Positions 12,201-27,200 of a stretch of 64,000 nucleotides of DNA are shown one piece after another. The stretch lies in the NCBI GenBank assembly GCA_019054805.1, contig JAHQIY010000023.1:620001-684000 (forward strand). The letters are read 5' to 3'. The notes beneath the pieces are model-generated. The model did not search any database. It saw only the letters and a program-made list of their open reading frames with translations, and was not told the DNA's origin. The translations under genes and the position numbers were made by a program. Position 1 is the stretch's first letter, and each line of letters opens with the position of its first letter. The stretch is from Brachionus manjavacas (taxonomy: Eukaryota > Rotifera > Eurotatoria > Ploima > Brachionidae).

Positions 12201-15200
12201 GCATTCAAAATATTAAGGTTTCGAGTTGGATATAGGTTAACAGTTTCTTATCTTGAATGAGATAAGTGAAATTGTTTAACGAAGTTTATTCGAAAGCCTA
12301 ATTCAAATCTTTAGCTTAGTTTATTAAGTTAACGGATTCATAAAAATCAAGGTTTCGAGTAAATTGTATGAGATGAAAGAAGTGAAATTGTTTAACTATT
12401 ATTCGAAAGCCAAATTAATATCTTAAGCTTAATTTAATACTTTAACGCATTAATAGAAAACAGGCTTTTGTGTAGGAGATGGTTAAACAATTTCATTACT
12501 TGTATGAAAGAAGTGAAATTGTTTAACTATATATTATTTGAAAGCCTTTTTTAAATCTTGAGCTTAGTTTATTAAGTATAGGCATTTATAATAATCAAGC
12601 TTTCAAGTAGTATATGGTTAAATTTTTTCTTAACCACTATGAAAGAAGTGAAATTGTTAAACTATATATTAATCGAAAGCCTAAATTAAATCTTGAGCTT
12701 AGTTTATTAAGTAAACGCATTTGTAAAAATTTAGGTATCGAGTAGGATATGGTTTGACAATTTCGGAACTTGAATGAAAGAAGTGAAATTGTTTAATTAT
12801 ATTTTATTCAAAAGCATAATTAAAATCTTGAGCTTAGTATATTAAGTTAACGAATTTATAAATATCAAGGTTTCGAGTTTGATATGGTTTAACCTTTTCT
12901 TAACTTGTAAGAAAGAAAAGAAATTGTTTAACTATATTTTATTCGAAAGCCTAATTTCAAATCTTTAGCTTAATTTATTAAGTTAACGCATTCATAAAAA
13001 TCTAGGTTTCGAGTTTGATATGGTTTAGCCTTTTCTTAACTTGTAAGAAAGAAAAGAAATTGTTTAATTATTTTTAATTCGAAAGCCTAATTTAAATCTT
13101 GAGCTTATTTTATTAAGTTAACGCATTCATAAAAATCAAGGTTTCGAGTAGGATATGGTTAAACATTTTCTTAACTTGTATAAAAGAAGTGAAATTGTTT
13201 AACTATATATTATTCGAAAGCCTAATTAAAATCTTGAACTTGGTTTATTAAGTAAACGCATTTATAAAAATCAAGCTTTCGATTTGGATATGGTTTAACA
13301 GTTTCATATCTTAAATGAAATAAGTGAAATTGTTATCTTTACACTATTCCAAAGCAAAATTCAAATCTTAAGCTTAATTTAATAACTTAACGCATTAATA
13401 GAAAATAGGCTTTTGGTAGGATATGTTTAAAACAATTTGATAACTTGAGAGAGATAAGTGAAATTATTTAACTTTATTTTATTCGAAAGCCAAATTTAAA
13501 TCTTGAGCTTAGTTTATTAAGTTAACGCATTTGTAAAAATTATGGTATCGAGTAGGATATGGTTTGACAATTTCTGAATTTGTTTGAAAGAAGTGAAATT
13601 GTTTAACTATATATTATTAGAAAGCCTAAATTAAATCTTGAGCTTAGTTTATTAAGTTAAAGCATTTATAAAAATCAAGGTTTCGAGTTGTAAATAGTTA
13701 AACTTTTTCTTAACTTGTATGAAAGAAGTGAAATTGTTTAACTTTATATTATTCGTGAGCCTAATTTAAATCTTGAGCTTAGTTTTATTAAGTTAACGCA
13801 TTTATAAAAATCAAGCTTTCGATTTGGATATGGTTTAATAGTTTCATTTCTTGAATTAAATAAGTGAAATTGTTTAACTATATATTATTAGAAAGCCTAA
13901 TTTAAATCTTGAGCTTAGTTTATTAAGTAAACGCATTTATGAAAATCAAGGCTTTTAGTAGGAAATGTTTAAAACAATTTCATAACTTGAGAGGAAGAAG
14001 TGAATTGTTTAACTATATTTTATTCGAAAGCCTAATTTAAATCTTGAGCTTAGTTTATTAAGTTAACGCATTTATAAAAATTAAGGTTTCGAATAGTAAA
14101 TTGTTTAAAAGTTTCTTAACTTTTTTGAAAGAAGTGAAATTGTTTAACTATATATTAATCGAAAGCCTAAATTAAATCTTGAACTTAGTTTATTAAGTTA
14201 ACGCATTAATAGAAAAATCAGGCTTTCGAGTAGGATATGGTTAAAAAATTTCATAATTTGAGAGGGATAAGTGATATTTTTTAATTTTATTTAATTCGAA
14301 AGCCTAATTTAAATCTTGAGTTTAGTTTATTAAGTTAATGCATTCATAAAAATCAAGGTATCGAGTTGGATATAGGTTAACAGTTTCTTATCTTGAATGA
14401 GATAAGTGAAATTGTTTAACGAAGTTTATTCGAAAGCCTAATTCAAATCTTTAGCTTAATAACAATTTCAGAAATTGTATGAGATAAGTGAAATTATTTG
14501 CTTTACTATATTCGAAAGCCAAATTAATATCTTAAGCTTAATTTAATAACTTAACGCATTAATAGAAAACAGGCTTTTGTGTAGGAGATGGTTAAACAAT
14601 TTCATTACTTGTATGAAAGAAGTGAAATTGTTTTACTATATATTATTCAAAGCCAAATTTAAATCTTGGGCTTTATTTATTAAGTTAACGCATTTATAAA
14701 TATCAAGCTTTCGAGTATTATATGGTTAAATTTTTTCTTAACCACTATGAAAGAAGTGAAATTGTTTAACTATATTTTATTCGAAAGCCAAATTTAAATC
14801 TTGAGCTTAGTTTATTAAGTTAACGCATTTGTAAAAATTTAGGTATCGAGTAGGATATGGTTTGACAATTTCGGAACTTGTATGAAAGAAGTGAAATTGT
14901 TTAACTATATATTATTCAAAAGCATAATTTAAATCTTGAGCTTAGTATATTAAGTTAACGCATTTATAAATATCAAGGTTTCGAGTTTGATATGGTTTAA
15001 CCTTTTCTTAACTTGTAAGAAAGAAAAGAAATTGTTTAACTATATTTTATTCGAAAGCCTAATTTCAAATCTTTAGCTTAATTTATTAAGTTAACGCATT
15101 CATAAAAATCAAGGTTTCGAGTTTGATATGGTTTAACCTTTTCTTAACTTGTAAGAAAGAAAAGAAATTGTTTAACTATATATTATTAGAAAGCCTAATT

Positions 15201-18200
15201 TAAATCTTGAGCTTAGTTTATTAAGTTAACGCATTTATAAAAATCAAGGTTTCGAGTAGGATATGGTTAAACTTTTTCTCATCTTGTATGAAAGAAGTGA
15301 AATTGTTTAACTTTATTTTAATCGTGAGCCTAATTTAAATCTTGAGCTTAATTTATTAAGTTAACGCATTTATAAAAATCAAGCTTCCGATTTGGATATG
15401 GTTTAACAGTTTCATATCTTAAATGAAATAAGTGAAGTTGTTTACTTTACTTTATTCCAAAGCCTTATTCAAATCTTAAACTTAATTTAATAACTTAACG
15501 CATTAATAGAAAACAGGCTATTGAGTAGGAAATGGTTAAACAATTTCGTTACTTGAAATTGATAAGTGAAATTGTTTAACTATATTTTATTCGAAAGCCT
15601 AATTTAAATCTTGAGCTTAGTTTATTAAGTTAACGCATTTATAAAAATTAAGGTTTCGAGTAGGATATGGTTTGACAATTTCGGAACTTGTATGAAAGAA
15701 GTGAATTGTTTAAATATATATTATTCAAAAGCATAATTTAAATCTTGAGCTTAAATTATTAAGATAACGCATTTATAAATATCAAGGTTTCGAGTAGTAA
15801 ATGGTTAAACTTTTTCTTAACCACTATGAAAGAAGTGAAATTGTTTAACTATATATTATTCGAAAGCATAATTTAAATCTTGAGCTTAGTTTATTAAGTT
15901 AAAGCATCTATAAAAATTAAGTTTTCGAGTAGTAAATTGTTTAAAAGTTTCTTAACTTGTTTGAAAGAAGTGAATTCGTTTAACTATATTTTATTCGAAA
16001 GCCTAATTTAAATCTTGAGCTTAGTTTATTAAGTTAAAGCATCTATAAAAATTAAGTTTTCGAGTAGTAAATTGTTTAAAAGTTTCATAACTTGTTTGAG
16101 ATAAGTGAAATTGTTTAACTATATATTAATCGAAAGCCTAAATTAAATCTTGAGCTTAGTTTATTAAGTTAACGCATTTATAAATATCAAGGTTTCGAGT
16201 AGTAAATTGTTTAAAAGTTTCATAACTTGATTGAGATAAGTGAAATTGTTTAACTATCTATTATTCAAAAGCATAATTTAAATCTTGAGCTTATTTTATT
16301 AAGTTAATGCATTCATAAAAATCAAGGTATCGAGTTGGATATAGGTTAGTGAAATTGTTTAACGAAGTTTATTCGAAAGCCTAATTCAAATCTTAAGCTT
16401 AATAACAATTTCAGAAATTGTATGAGATAAGTAAAATTATTTGCTTTACTATATTCGAAAGCCAAATAAATATCTTAAGCTTAATTTAATAACTTAACGC
16501 ATTAATAGAAAACAGGCTTTTGAGTAGGATATGGTTAAACTTTTTCTTAACTTGTCTGAAAGAAGTGAAATTGTTTAACTATATATTATTAGAAAGCCTA
16601 ATTTAAACTTTGAGCTTAGTTGTTTAAGTAAAAGCATTTATAGTTATCAAGGTTTCGAGTAGTATATGGTTAAACTTTTTCTTAACTTGTATGAAAGAAG
16701 TGAAATTGTTTAACTTTATATTAATCGAAAGCCTAATTTAAATATTGAGCTTAGTTTATTAAGTTAACGCATTTATAAAAATCAAGGTTCTGAGTAGAAA
16801 ATGCTAAAACTTTTTCTTAACTTTGTGAAAGTAGTGAAATTGTTTAACTATATATTATTCAAAAGCATAAATTAAATCTTGAGCTTAGTATATTAAGTTA
16901 ACGCATTTATAAAAATCAAGCTTTCGATTTGGATATGGTTTAATAGTTTCATATCTTGAATGAAATAAGTGAAATTGTTTACTTCACTAAATTCGAAAGC
17001 CTAATTTAAATCTTGAGCTTAGTTTTATTAAGTTAACGCATTTATAAAAATCAAGCTTTTGAGTAGTAAATGGTTAAACCATTTCTTAACTTGTATGAAA
17101 GTAGTGAAATTGTTTAACTATATATTGTTCGAAAGCCTAATTTAAATTTTGAGCTTAGTTTATTAAGTTAACGCATTTTTAAAAATCAAGGTTTCGAATT
17201 GTAAATGGTTAAACTTTTTCTAAACTTGTATGAAAGAAGTGAAATTGTCTAACTATATATTATTCGAAAGCCTAATTTAAATCTTGAGCTTAGTTTATTA
17301 AGTTAACGCATTTATAAAAATCAAGGTTTCGAATTGTAAATAGTTAAACTTTTTCTTAACTTGTTCGAAAGAAGTGAAATTGTTTAACTATATATTATTA
17401 GAAAGCCTAATTTAAATCTTGAGCTTAGTTTATTAAGTTAACGCATTTATAAAAATTAAGGTTTCGAGTATTATATGGTTAAATTTTTTCTTAACCACTA
17501 TGAAAGAAGTGAAATTGTTTAATTATATATAAATCGAAAGCCAAATTAAATCTTGAGCTTAGTTTATTAAGTTAACGCATTTATAAATATCAAGGTTTCG
17601 AGTAGTATATGGTTAAATTTTTTTTTAACCACTATGAAAGAAGTGAAATTGTTTAACTAAATTTTTTTCGAAAGCCTAATTGAAACTTTAAGCTTAGTTC
17701 ATTAAGTAAAAGCATTTATAAAAATCAAGGTTTCGATTTGGATATGGTTTAATAGTTTCATAACTTGTGAGAGATAATTGAAATTGTTTAACGATATTTT
17801 ATTCGAAAGCCTAATATAATTCTTGAGCTCAGTTTATTAAGTTAACGCTTTTATAAAAATCACGCTTTCGATTTGGATATGGTTTAACAGTTTCATATCT
17901 TGAATGAAATAAGTGAAATTGTTATCTTTACCTTATTCCAAAGCCAAATTCAAATCTTAAGCTTAATTTAATAACTTAACGCATTAATAGAAAATAGGCT
18001 TTTAGTAGGATATGTTAAAACAATTTCATAACTTGTGTGAGATAATTGAAATTGTTTAACGATATTTTAATCGAAAGCCTAATTTAAATCTTGAGTTTAG
18101 TTTATTAAGTTAACGCATTTATAAAAATCAAGGTTTCGAGTTGTATATTGTTAATTTTTTTCTTAACTACTATGAAAGAAGTGTGATTGTTTAACTATAT

Positions 18201-21200
18201 ATTATTCAAAAGCCAAATTTAAATCTTGAGCTTAATTTATTAAGTTAACGCATTTATAAATATCAAGCTTTCGAGTATTATATGGTTAAATTTTTTCTTA
18301 ACCACTATGAAAGAAGTGAAATTGTTTAATTATATATTAATCGAAAGCCTAAATTAAATCTTGAGCTTAGTTTATTAAGTTAAAGCATTTATAAAAATCA
18401 AAGTTTCGAGTTGTAAATAGTTAAACTTTTTCTTAATTTGAATGAAAGAAGTTAAATTGTTTAACTATATATTATTCAAAAGCCTAATTCAAATCTTAAG
18501 CTTAATTTATTAAGTTAACGCATTCATAAAAATCAAGGTTTTGAGTAGTATATGGTAAAACTTTTTCTTAACTTGTGTTAGATAAGTTAAATTGTTTAAC
18601 TATATTTTATTCGAAAGCCTAATTTAAATCTTGAGCTTAGTTAATTAAGTAAACGCATCTATAAAAATCAAGGTTTCGAGTAGTAAATTGTTTAAAAGTT
18701 TCTTAACTTGTTTGAAAGAAGTGAATTCGTTTAAATATAAATTAGTCAAAAGCATAATTAAAATCTTGAGCTTAGTTTAAAATTTTAACGCATTTATAAA
18801 AAACAAGGTTTCGAGTAGGATATGGTTAAAAAATTTCATAATTTGAGAGGGATAAGTGAAATTGTTTAACTATATTTTATTCGAAAGCCAAATTTAAATT
18901 ATGAGCTTAATTTTTTTAGTAAACGCATTCAAAATATTAAGGTTTCGAGTAGGATATGGTTTAACAATTTCATTTCTTGAATTAAATAAGTCAAATTGTT
19001 TACTTTACTAAATTCCAAAGCCTAATTCAAATCTTAAGCTTAAATTAATAACTTAACGCATTAATAGAAAACAGGCTTTTAATAGGAAATAGTAAAACAA
19101 TTTCATAACTTGAGAGGAATAAGTGAAATTGTTTAACTTTATTTTATTCGAAAGCCTAAATTAAATCTTGAGCTTAGTTTATTTAGTTAACGCATTTATA
19201 AAAATTAAGGTTTCGAATAGTAAATTGTTTAAAAGTTTCTTAACTTTTTTGAAAGAAGTGAAATTGTTTAACTATATATTAATCGAAAGCCTAAATTAAA
19301 TCTTGAGCTTAGTTTATTAAGTTAACGCATTTTTAAAATCAAGGTTCCGAGTAGAAAATGGTTAAAAAATTTCATAATTTGAGAGGGATAAGTGAAATTG
19401 TTTAACGAAATTTTATTCGAAAGCCAAATTTAAATTATGAGCTTAATTTTTTTAGTAAACGCATTCAAAATATTAAGGTTTCGAGTAGGATATGGTTTAA
19501 TAGTTTCATCTCTTGAATGAAATAAGTGAAATTGTTTACTTTACTAAATTCCGAAGCCTAATTCAAATCTTAAGCCAAATTTAATAACTTAACGCATTAA
19601 TAGAAATCAGACTTTTGAGTAGGAAATGGTTAAACAATTTCATAACTTGTATGAAAGAAGTGAAATTGTTTAACTATATTTTATTCGAAAGCCTAATTTA
19701 AATCTTGAGCTTAGTTTATTAAGTTAAAGCATCTATAAAAATTAAGTTTTCGAGTAGTAAATTGTTTAAAAGTTTCATAACTTGAGAGAGAAAAGTGAGA
19801 TTGTTTAACTATATTTCATTCGAAAACCTTATTTAAATCTTGAGCTTAGTATATTAAGTTAACGCATTAACAGAAAACAGGCTTTTAGCAGGATATGGTA
19901 AAACAATTTCATAACTTGAGAGAGATAAGTTAAATTGTTTAACTATAGATTATTCAAAAGCCTAATTTAAACTTTAAGCTTAGTTTATTGAGTAAAAGCA
20001 TTTATAAAAATCACGCTTTCGATTTGGATATGGTTTAACAATTTCATTTCTTGAATTAAATAAGTCAAATTGTTTACTTTACTAAATTCCAAAGCCTAAT
20101 TCAAATCTTAAGCTTAAATTAATAACTTAACGCATTAATAGAAAACAGGCTTTTAATAGGATATAGTAAAACAATTTCATAACTTGAGAGAGATAAGTTG
20201 AATTGTTTAACTATATTTTATTCGAAAGCCTAATTTAAATCTTGAGCTTAGTTTATTTAGTTAACGCATTTATAAAAATTAAGGTTTCGAGTAGGATATG
20301 GTTTGAAAATTTCGGAACTTGTACGAAAGAAGTGAAATTGTTTAAATATATATTATTCAAAAGCATAATTTAAATCTTGAGCTTAAATTATTAAGTTAAC
20401 GCATTTATAAATATCAAGGTTTCGAGTAGTATATGGTTAAACTTTTTCTTTACTTTGTGAAAGGAGTGATATTGATTAACTATATTTTATTCAAAAGCAT
20501 AATTTAAATCTTGAGCTTAGTAAATTAAGTTAACGCATTTATAGTTATCAAGGTTTCGAGTAGTATATGGTCAAACTTTTTCTTAACTTTGTGAAAGTAG
20601 TGAAATTGTTTAACTATATATTGTTCGAAAGCCTAATTTAAATTTTGAGCTTAGTTTATTAAGTTAACGCATTTATAAAAATCAAGCTTTCGAGTAGTAA
20701 ATGGTTAAACTTTTTCTTAACTTGTATGAAAGAAGTGAAATTGTTTAACTATATATTATTCGAAAGCATAAATTAAATCTTGAGCTTATTTTATTTAGTT
20801 AATGCATTTATAAAAATCAAGCTTTCGATTTGGTTTGGTTTAACAGTTTCATATCTTGAATGAAATAACTGAAATTGTTATCTTTACCATATTCTAAAGC
20901 CTAATTCAAATTTTAAGCTTAATTTAATAACTTAACGCATTAATACAAAACAGGCTTTTAATAGGATATGGTAAAACAATTTCATTACTTGTGTGAGATA
21001 ATTGAAATTGTTTAACGATATTTTAATCGAAAGCCTAATTTAAAACTTGAGTTTTGTTTATTAAGTTAACGCATTTAAAAAAAACAAGGTTTCGAGTTGT
21101 AAATGGTTAAACTTTTTCTAAACTTGTATGAAAGAAGTGAAATTGTTTAACTATATATTATTCGAAAGCCTAATTTAAATCTTGAGCTTAGTTTATTAAG

Positions 21201-24200
21201 TTAACGCATTTATAAAAATCAAGGTTTCGAGTTGTAAATAGTTAAACTTTTTCTTAACTTGTATGAAAGAAGTGAAATTGTTTAACTTTATATTAATCGA
21301 AAGCCTAATTTAAATCTTGAGCTTAGTTTATTAAGTTAACGCATTTATAAAAATCAAGGTTTCGAGTAGTATATTGTTAATTTTTTTCTTAACTACTATG
21401 AAAGAAGTGAAATTGTTTAACTATATATTATTCAAAAGCATAATTTAAACTTTGAGCTTAGTTGTTTGAGTAAAAGCATTTATAAATATCAAGGTTTCGA
21501 GTAGTATATGGTTAAACTTTTTCTTAACTTGTATGAAAAAAGTGATATTGTTTAACTATATACAATTCGAAAGCCTAATTTAAATCTTGAGCTTAGTTTA
21601 TTAAGTTAACGCATTTATAAAAATTAAGGTTTCGAGTAGGATATGGTTTAATAGTTTCATTTCTTGAATTAAATAAGTGAAATTGTTTACTTTACTAAAT
21701 TCCAAAGCCTAATTCAAATCTTGAGCTTAGTTTATTAAGTTAACGCATTAATAGAAAACAAGGTTTTTAATAGGATATGGTAAAACAATTTCATAAGTTG
21801 TGAGATAAGTTAAATTGTTTAACTATATATTATTCGAAAGCCTAATTTAAATCTTGAGCTTAGTTTATTAAGTTAACGCATTTATAAAAATTAAGGTTTC
21901 GAGTATGATATGGTTTGACAATTTCGGAACTTGTTAGAAAAAAGTGAAATTGTTTAACTATATATTATTCAAAAGCATAATTTAAACTTTGAGCTTAGTT
22001 GTTTAAGTAAAAGCATTTATAAATATCAAGGTTTCGAGTTTGATATGGTTTAACCTTTTCTTAACTTGTAAGAAAGAAAAGAAATTGTTTAACTATATAT
22101 TATTCAAAAGCATAATTTAAATCTTGAGCTTAGTATATTAAGTTAACGCATTTATAAATATCAAGGTTTCGAGTAGTATATGGTTAAACTTTTTCTTAAC
22201 TTTGTGAAAGTAGTGAAATTGTTTAACTATATATTGTTCGAAAGCCTAATTTAAATCTTGAGCTTAGTTTATTAAGTTAACGCATTTATAAAAATCAAGG
22301 TTTCGAGTAGTAAATGGTTAAACTTTTTCTTAACTTGTATGAAAGAAGTGAAATTGTTTAACTTTATATTATTCGAAAGCCTAATTTAAATCTTGAGCTT
22401 AGTTTATTAAGTTAACGCATTCATAAAAATCAAGCTTTCGAGGAGTTAATGGTTAAACTTTTTCTTAACTTGTATCAGATAAGTACAATTGTTTAACTAT
22501 TTATTATTCGAAAGCCTAATTTAAATCTTGAGCTTAGTTTTATTAAGTTAATGCATTTATAAATATCAAGCTTTCGATTTGGATTTGGTTTAACAATTTC
22601 ATAACTTGAGAGAGATAAGTGAAATTGTTTAACTATATTTTATTCGAAAGCTTAATTCAAATTTTAAGCTTAATTTAATAACTTAACCAATTTATAGAAA
22701 ACAGGTTTTTAGTAGGATATGTTTATACAATTTCATAACTTGAGAGAGATAAGTGAAATTGTTTAACTATATATTATTAGAAAGCCTAAATTAAATCTTG
22801 AGCTTAGTTTATTAAGTTAAAGCATTTATAAAAATCAAGGTTTCGAGTTGAAAATAGTTAAACTTTTTCTTAATTTGAATGAAAGAAGTTAAATTGTTTA
22901 ACTATATATTATTCAAAAGCCTAATTTAAATCTTGAGCTTAGTTTATTTAGTTAACGCATTTATAAAAATCAAGGTTTCGAGTAGTATATGGTTAAACTT
23001 TTTCTTAACTTTGTGAAAGTAGTGAAATTGTTTAACTATATATTGTTCGAAAGCCTAATTTAAATCTTGAGCTTAGTTTATTAAGTTAACGCATTTATAA
23101 ATATCAAGGTTTCGAGTAGTATATGGTTAAACTTTTTCTTAACTTGTTTGAAAGAAGTAAAATTGTCTAACTATATATTATTCGAAAGCATAAATTAAAT
23201 CTTGAGCTTAGTTTATTAAGTTAAGGCATTTATGAAAATCAAGGTTTCGAGTTGAAAATGGTTAAACTTTTTCTTAACTTGTGTGAAAGAAGTGAAATTG
23301 TTTAACTATATATTATTCGAAAGCATAAATTAAATCTTGAGCTTAGTTTATTTAGTTAATGCATTTATAAAAATCAAGCTTTCGATTTGGATATGGTTTA
23401 ACAGTTTCATATCTTGAATGAAATAAGTGAAATTGTTTACTTTACTAAATTCTAAAGCCTAATTCAAATTTTAAGCTTAATTTAATATTTTAACGCATTA
23501 ATAGAAAACAGGCTTTTAATTGGATATGGTAAAACAATTTCATTACTTGTGTGAGATAATTTAAATCATTTAACGATATTTTATTCGAAAGCCTAATTTA
23601 AAACTTGAGTTTTGTTTATTAAGTTAACGCATTTAAAAAAAACAAGGTTTCGAGTTGTAAATGGTTAAACTTTTTCTTAACTTGTATGAAAGAAGTGATA
23701 TTGTTTAACTATATACAATTCGAAAGCCTAATTTAAATCTTGAGCTTAGTTTATTAAGTTAACGCATTTATAAAAATCAAGGTTTCGAGTTGTAAATAGT
23801 AAACTTTTTCTTAACTTGTTCGAAAGAAGTGAAATTGTTTAACTATATATTATTAGAAAGCCTAATTCAAATCTTGAGCTTAGTTTATTAAGTTAACGCA
23901 TTTATAAAAATCAAGGTTTCGAGTAGTAAATGGTTAAACTTTTTCTTAACCACTATGAAAGAAGTGAAATTGTTTAACTATTTATTATTCGAAAGCCTAA
24001 TTTAAACTTTGAGCTTAGTTTATTAAGTAAACGCATTTATAAAAATCAAGGTTTCGAGTTGTATATTGTTAATTTTTTTCTTAACTACTATGAAAGAAGT
24101 GTGATTGTTTAACTATATATTATTCAAAAGCCAAATTTAAATCTTGAGCTAAATTTATTAAGTTAACGCATTTATAAATATCAAGCTTTCGAGTATTATA

Positions 24201-27200
24201 TGGTTAAATTTTTTCTTAACTTGTATGAAAGAAGAGAAATTGTTTAACTTTATATTATTCGAAAGCCTAATTTAAATCTTGAGCTTTGTTTATTAAGTTA
24301 ACGCATTTATGAAAATCAAGCTTTCAAGTAGTATATGGTTAAACTTTTTCTTAACTTGTATGAAAGAAGTGAAATTGTTTAACTATATATTATTCAAAAG
24401 TATAATTTAAATCTTGTGCTTAGTATATTAATTTAACGCATTTATAAATATCAAGGTTTCGAGTAGTATATGGTTTAACCTTTTCTTAACTTGTAAGAAA
24501 GAAAAGAAACTGTTTAACTATATATTATTCCAAAGCCTAATTCAAATTTTAAGCTTAATTTAATAACTTAACCAATTTATAGAAAACAGGTTTTTAGTAG
24601 GATATGTTAAAACAATTTCATAACTTGAGAGAGATAAGTGAAATTGTTTAACTATATATTATTCAAAAGCCAAATTTAAATCTTGAGTTTAGTTTATTAA
24701 GTTAACGCATTTATAAAAATCAAGGTTTCGAGTAGTATATGGTTAAACTTTTTCTTAAACTTGTGAAAGTAGTGAAATTGTTTAACTATATATTATTCAA
24801 AAGCATAATTTAAACTTTGAGCTTAGTTGTTTAAGTAAAAGCATTTATAAAAATCAAGGCTCTGAGTAGAAAATGCTAAAACTTTTTCTTTACTTTGTGA
24901 AAGTAGTGAAATTGTTTAACTATATATTTTTCGAAAGCCTAATTTAAATCTTGAGCTTAATTTATTAAGTTAACGTATTTATAAATATCAAGGTTTCGAG
25001 TAGGATATGGTTTTACAATTTCGGAACTTGCATGAAAGAAGTGAAATTGTTTAACTATATATTGTTCGAAAGCCTAATTTAAGTCTTGAGCTTAGTTTAT
25101 TAAGTTAACGCATTTATAAAAATCAAGGTTTCGAGTAGGATATGGTTAAAAAATTTCTTAACTTGAGAGAAAGAAGTGAAATTGTTTAACTATATATTTT
25201 TCGAAAGCCTAATTTAAATCTTGAGCTTAATTTATTAAGTTAACGTATTTATAAATATCAAGGTTTCGAGTAGGATATGGTTAAACAATTTCATAACTTG
25301 AGAGAGATAAGTGAAATTATCTAACTATATTTTATTCGAAAGCCTAATTTAAATCTTGAGCTTAGTTTATTAATTTAACAAATTTATAAAAATCAAGGTT
25401 TTGAGTGGGAAATGGTTAAACAATTTCATAACTTGAAAGAGATAAGTGAAATTGTTTAACTATATTTTATTCGAAAGCCTAATTTAAATCTTGAGCTTAG
25501 TTTATTAAGTTAACGCATTTATAAAAATTAAGGTTTCGAGTAGGATATGGTTTGACAATTTCGGAACTTGTATGAAAGAAGTGAAATTGTTTAACTATAT
25601 ATTATTAGAAAGCCTAATTTAAATCTTGAGCTTAGTTTATTAAGTTAACGCATTTATAAATATCAAGGTTTCGAGTAGAAAATGGTTAAACTTTTTCTTA
25701 ACTTGTCTGAAAGAAGTGAAATTGTTTAACTATATATTATTCAAAAGCATAATTTAAACTTTGAGCTTAGTTGTTTAAGTAAAAGCATTTATAAATATCA
25801 AGGTTTCGAGTAGTATATGGTTGAACTTTTTCTTAACTTTGTGAAAGTAGTGATATTGTTTAACTATATATTATTCGAAAGCCTAATTTAAATTTTGAGC
25901 TTAGTTTATTAAGTTAACGCATTTATAAAAATCAAGGTTTCGAGTAGTAAATGGTTAAACTTTTTCTTAACTTGTGAAAGTAGTGAAATTGTTTAACTAT
26001 ATATTGTTCGAAAGCCTAATTTAGATCTTGAGCTTAGTTTATTAAGTTAACGCATTTATAAAAATCAAGGTTCCGAGTAGAAAATGGTTAAACTTTTTCT
26101 TAACTTGTATGAAAGAAGTGAAATTGTTTAACTATATATTATTCGAAAGCCTAATTTAAATCTTGAGCTTAGTTTATTAAGTAAACGCATTTATAAAAAT
26201 CAAGCTTTCTATTTGGTTATGGTTAAACTTGTTCATAACTTGTATTAAAAAGTGAAGATGTTAACTTAACTTTTTTCCAAAGCCTAATTCAAATCTTAAG
26301 CTTAATTTAATAACTTAACGCATTAGTAGAAAACAGGCTTTTAGTAGGATATGGTTAAACAATTTCATAACTTGTATGAAAGAAGTGAAAATGTTTAACT
26401 ATATATTATTCGAAATCCAAATTTAAATTATGAGCTTAGTTTTTTAAGTAAACGCATTTATGAAAATCAAGCTTTCGAGTAGTAAATGGTTTAACATTTT
26501 CTTAACTTGTATGAAAGAAGTGAAATTGTTTAACTATATATTATTCGAAAGCCTAATTTAAATCTTGAGCTTAGTTTATTAAGTTAACGCATTTATAAAA
26601 ATCAAGGTTTCGAATTGTAAATAGTTAAACTTTTTCTTAACTTGTTCGAAAGAAGTGAAATTGTTTAACTATATATTATTCAAAAGCATAATTTAAATCT
26701 TGAGCTTAGTATATTAAGTTAACGCATTTATAAATATCAAGGTTTCGAGTAGTATATGGTTAAACTTTTTCTTAACCACTATGAAAGAAGTGAAATTGTT
26801 TAACTATATTTTATTCGAAAGCCTAATTTAAATCTTGAGCTTAGTATATTAAGTTAACGCATTTATAAATATCAAGGTTTCGAGTAGTATATGGTTAAAC
26901 TTTTTCTTAACCACTATGAAAGAAGTGAAATTATTTTAACGATATTTTATTCGAAAGCCTAATTTAAATCTTGGGCTTAGTTTATTGAGTAAAAGCATTT
27001 ATAAAAATCACGCTTTCGATTTGGATATGGTTTAACAATTTCATAACTTGAGAGAGATAAGTGAAATTGTTTAACTATATTTTATTCGAAAGCTTAATTT
27101 AAATCTTGAGCTTAGTTTATTAAGTTAACGCATTTGTAAAAATCAAGGTTTCGAGTTTGATATGGTTTAACCTTTTCTTAACTTGTAAGAAAGAAAAGAA

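Larger units (their letters stand above)
1..16450 (+). repeat. Array domain containing shortened ~82-bp monomers
   Basis: A deletion variant joins CTTAAGCTTAAT directly to AACAATTTCAG, missing about 52-54 bp that includes the GTTAAC, GCATT and TTTCGAG blocks. Copies are seen near 140, 365, 1665, 2025, 2235, 2595, 3220, 3700, 4320, 4805, 5430, 5915, 6540, 7855, 10080, 14457 and 16397. I found none to the right of about 16.45 kb, so this variant marks a domain. It carries the perfect palindrome CAATTTCAGAAATTG. Confidence 0.85.
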
